A stretch of 5,504 bases of DNA from Herpetosiphonaceae bacterium (GTDB taxonomy: Bacteria > Chloroflexota > Chloroflexia > Chloroflexales > Kallotenuaceae): assembly GCA_030147335.1 (NCBI GenBank), contig JASKZZ010000216.1, positions 1-5,504 of the forward strand, in the 5' to 3' direction. The notes under the pieces are model-generated. The model saw nothing but the letters and a program-made list of their open reading frames with translations. It ran no database searches and was not told the origin of the DNA. The translations under genes and the position numbers were made by a program. Positions 5,245 through 5,504 of this stretch are shown in pieces (within the stretch, counting starts at the first letter, position 1; the number at the start of each line of letters is the position of its first letter).

Positions 5245-5504
5245 GCTTTTCAGCGATTGTTCGTGCACTGTGGGATGGGCTGCTGCTACGATGTCCACGC
5301 TGTCGAAAAGGACGAATGTTCGAGTCGTTTTTCAAGATGCGAACGGCGTGTCAAGTCTGCGGCAATCTGTTTGAAAAGTCGTCGGGCGAGATTACCGGCG
5401 GCATGGGTATTAGCATTGTAGCCGTGTTGTTTATCGTTATTGTCGCCGCCGTGATCATTGGCGTAAATCCATCGATCCCGATTCTGCCAGCGCTGCTGAT
5501 CATG
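5241..5504 (+). CDS. DUF983 family zinc-ribbon membrane protein, partial
   Basis: The first 88 residues of a small membrane protein that runs past the window end. A zinc ribbon is formed by CPRC (C18, C21) and CQVC (C37, C40) in the typical DUF983 setting, RCPRCRKGRMFESF then CGNLFEK. A first membrane segment spans about 55-75, and a second begins near 81 and is cut off. The family's molecular function is not established; members are often seen near respiratory genes, but no such gene is visible here. The ATG at 5241 overlaps the preceding TGA stop as ATGA, and there is no clear ribosome binding site before it, so translation is probably coupled to the secreted-protein gene and the two form an operon. 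The family call is firm; the biological role is unknown. Confidence 0.88.
   Translation, partial: MSFSAIVRALWDGLLLRCPRCRKGRMFESFFKMRTACQVCGNLFEKSSGEITGGMGISIVAVLFIVIVAAVIIGVNPSIPILPALLIM

Noticed and set aside
1..5504. Mobile element, CRISPR array, tRNA, phage or defence system
   Set aside because: I saw no transposase or integrase motif, no terminal inverted repeats, no regularly spaced repeat-spacer units, no tRNA-like cloverleaf and no toxin or nuclease signature. All genes fit ordinary chromosomal functions.

Overview
The window reads as ordinary chromosomal DNA of a member of the Chloroflexota, probably class Chloroflexia. The strongest pointer is the secreted protein starting at 4132. 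Its paired modules (FWxxNGGLxxFGYPL followed by QYFERARFE and LGRLGxEL) are a type I associate with Chloroflexus/Roseiflexus/Herpetosiphon-like genomes. The moderate GC content would suit a Herpetosiphon-like genome better than the GC-rich phototrophs. This assignment rests on family recall, not on a search.

Layout. At 1-826 (minus strand, 3' end outside the window) lies a secreted zinc N-acetylmuramoyl-L-alanine amidase with a C-terminal bacterial SH3 domain. A 339-base divergent spacer (827-1165) carries a plausible promoter for the plus-strand gene at 1166-1807, a small membrane-tethered transglutaminase-like protein. That gene converges, with an 18-base gap, on a single-domain response regulator (1826-2197, minus strand, GTG start). 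The 209-base stretch upstream of the regulator has a cluster of GTAC motifs arranged as two GTAC-N6-GTACC units. Next is a complete M32-family metallocarboxypeptidase (2407-3912, minus strand). A second divergent spacer (3913-4131) contains a good extended -10 promoter reading right. It drives a secreted two-module protein with a proline-rich linker and a possible Ig-like C-terminal domain (4132-5244). The stop codon of that gene overlaps the start of a DUF983 zinc-ribbon membrane protein (5241 to the window end) in an ATGA junction.

How the genes work together. The amidase, the transglutaminase-like protein, the modular secreted protein and the DUF983 protein all act at or outside the membrane. 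They occupy separate transcription units, except the last two, which look like one operon. The M32 peptidase and the response regulator are cytosolic and are probably transcribed separately. I see no mobile element, CRISPR array, tRNA, rRNA, phage gene or defence system, and nothing here looks like a new multi-gene system. The points most worth a second look are the duplicated-module secreted protein coupled to DUF983, the transglutaminase-like protein with an unclear third catalytic residue, and the GTAC repeat pair upstream of the orphan response regulator.
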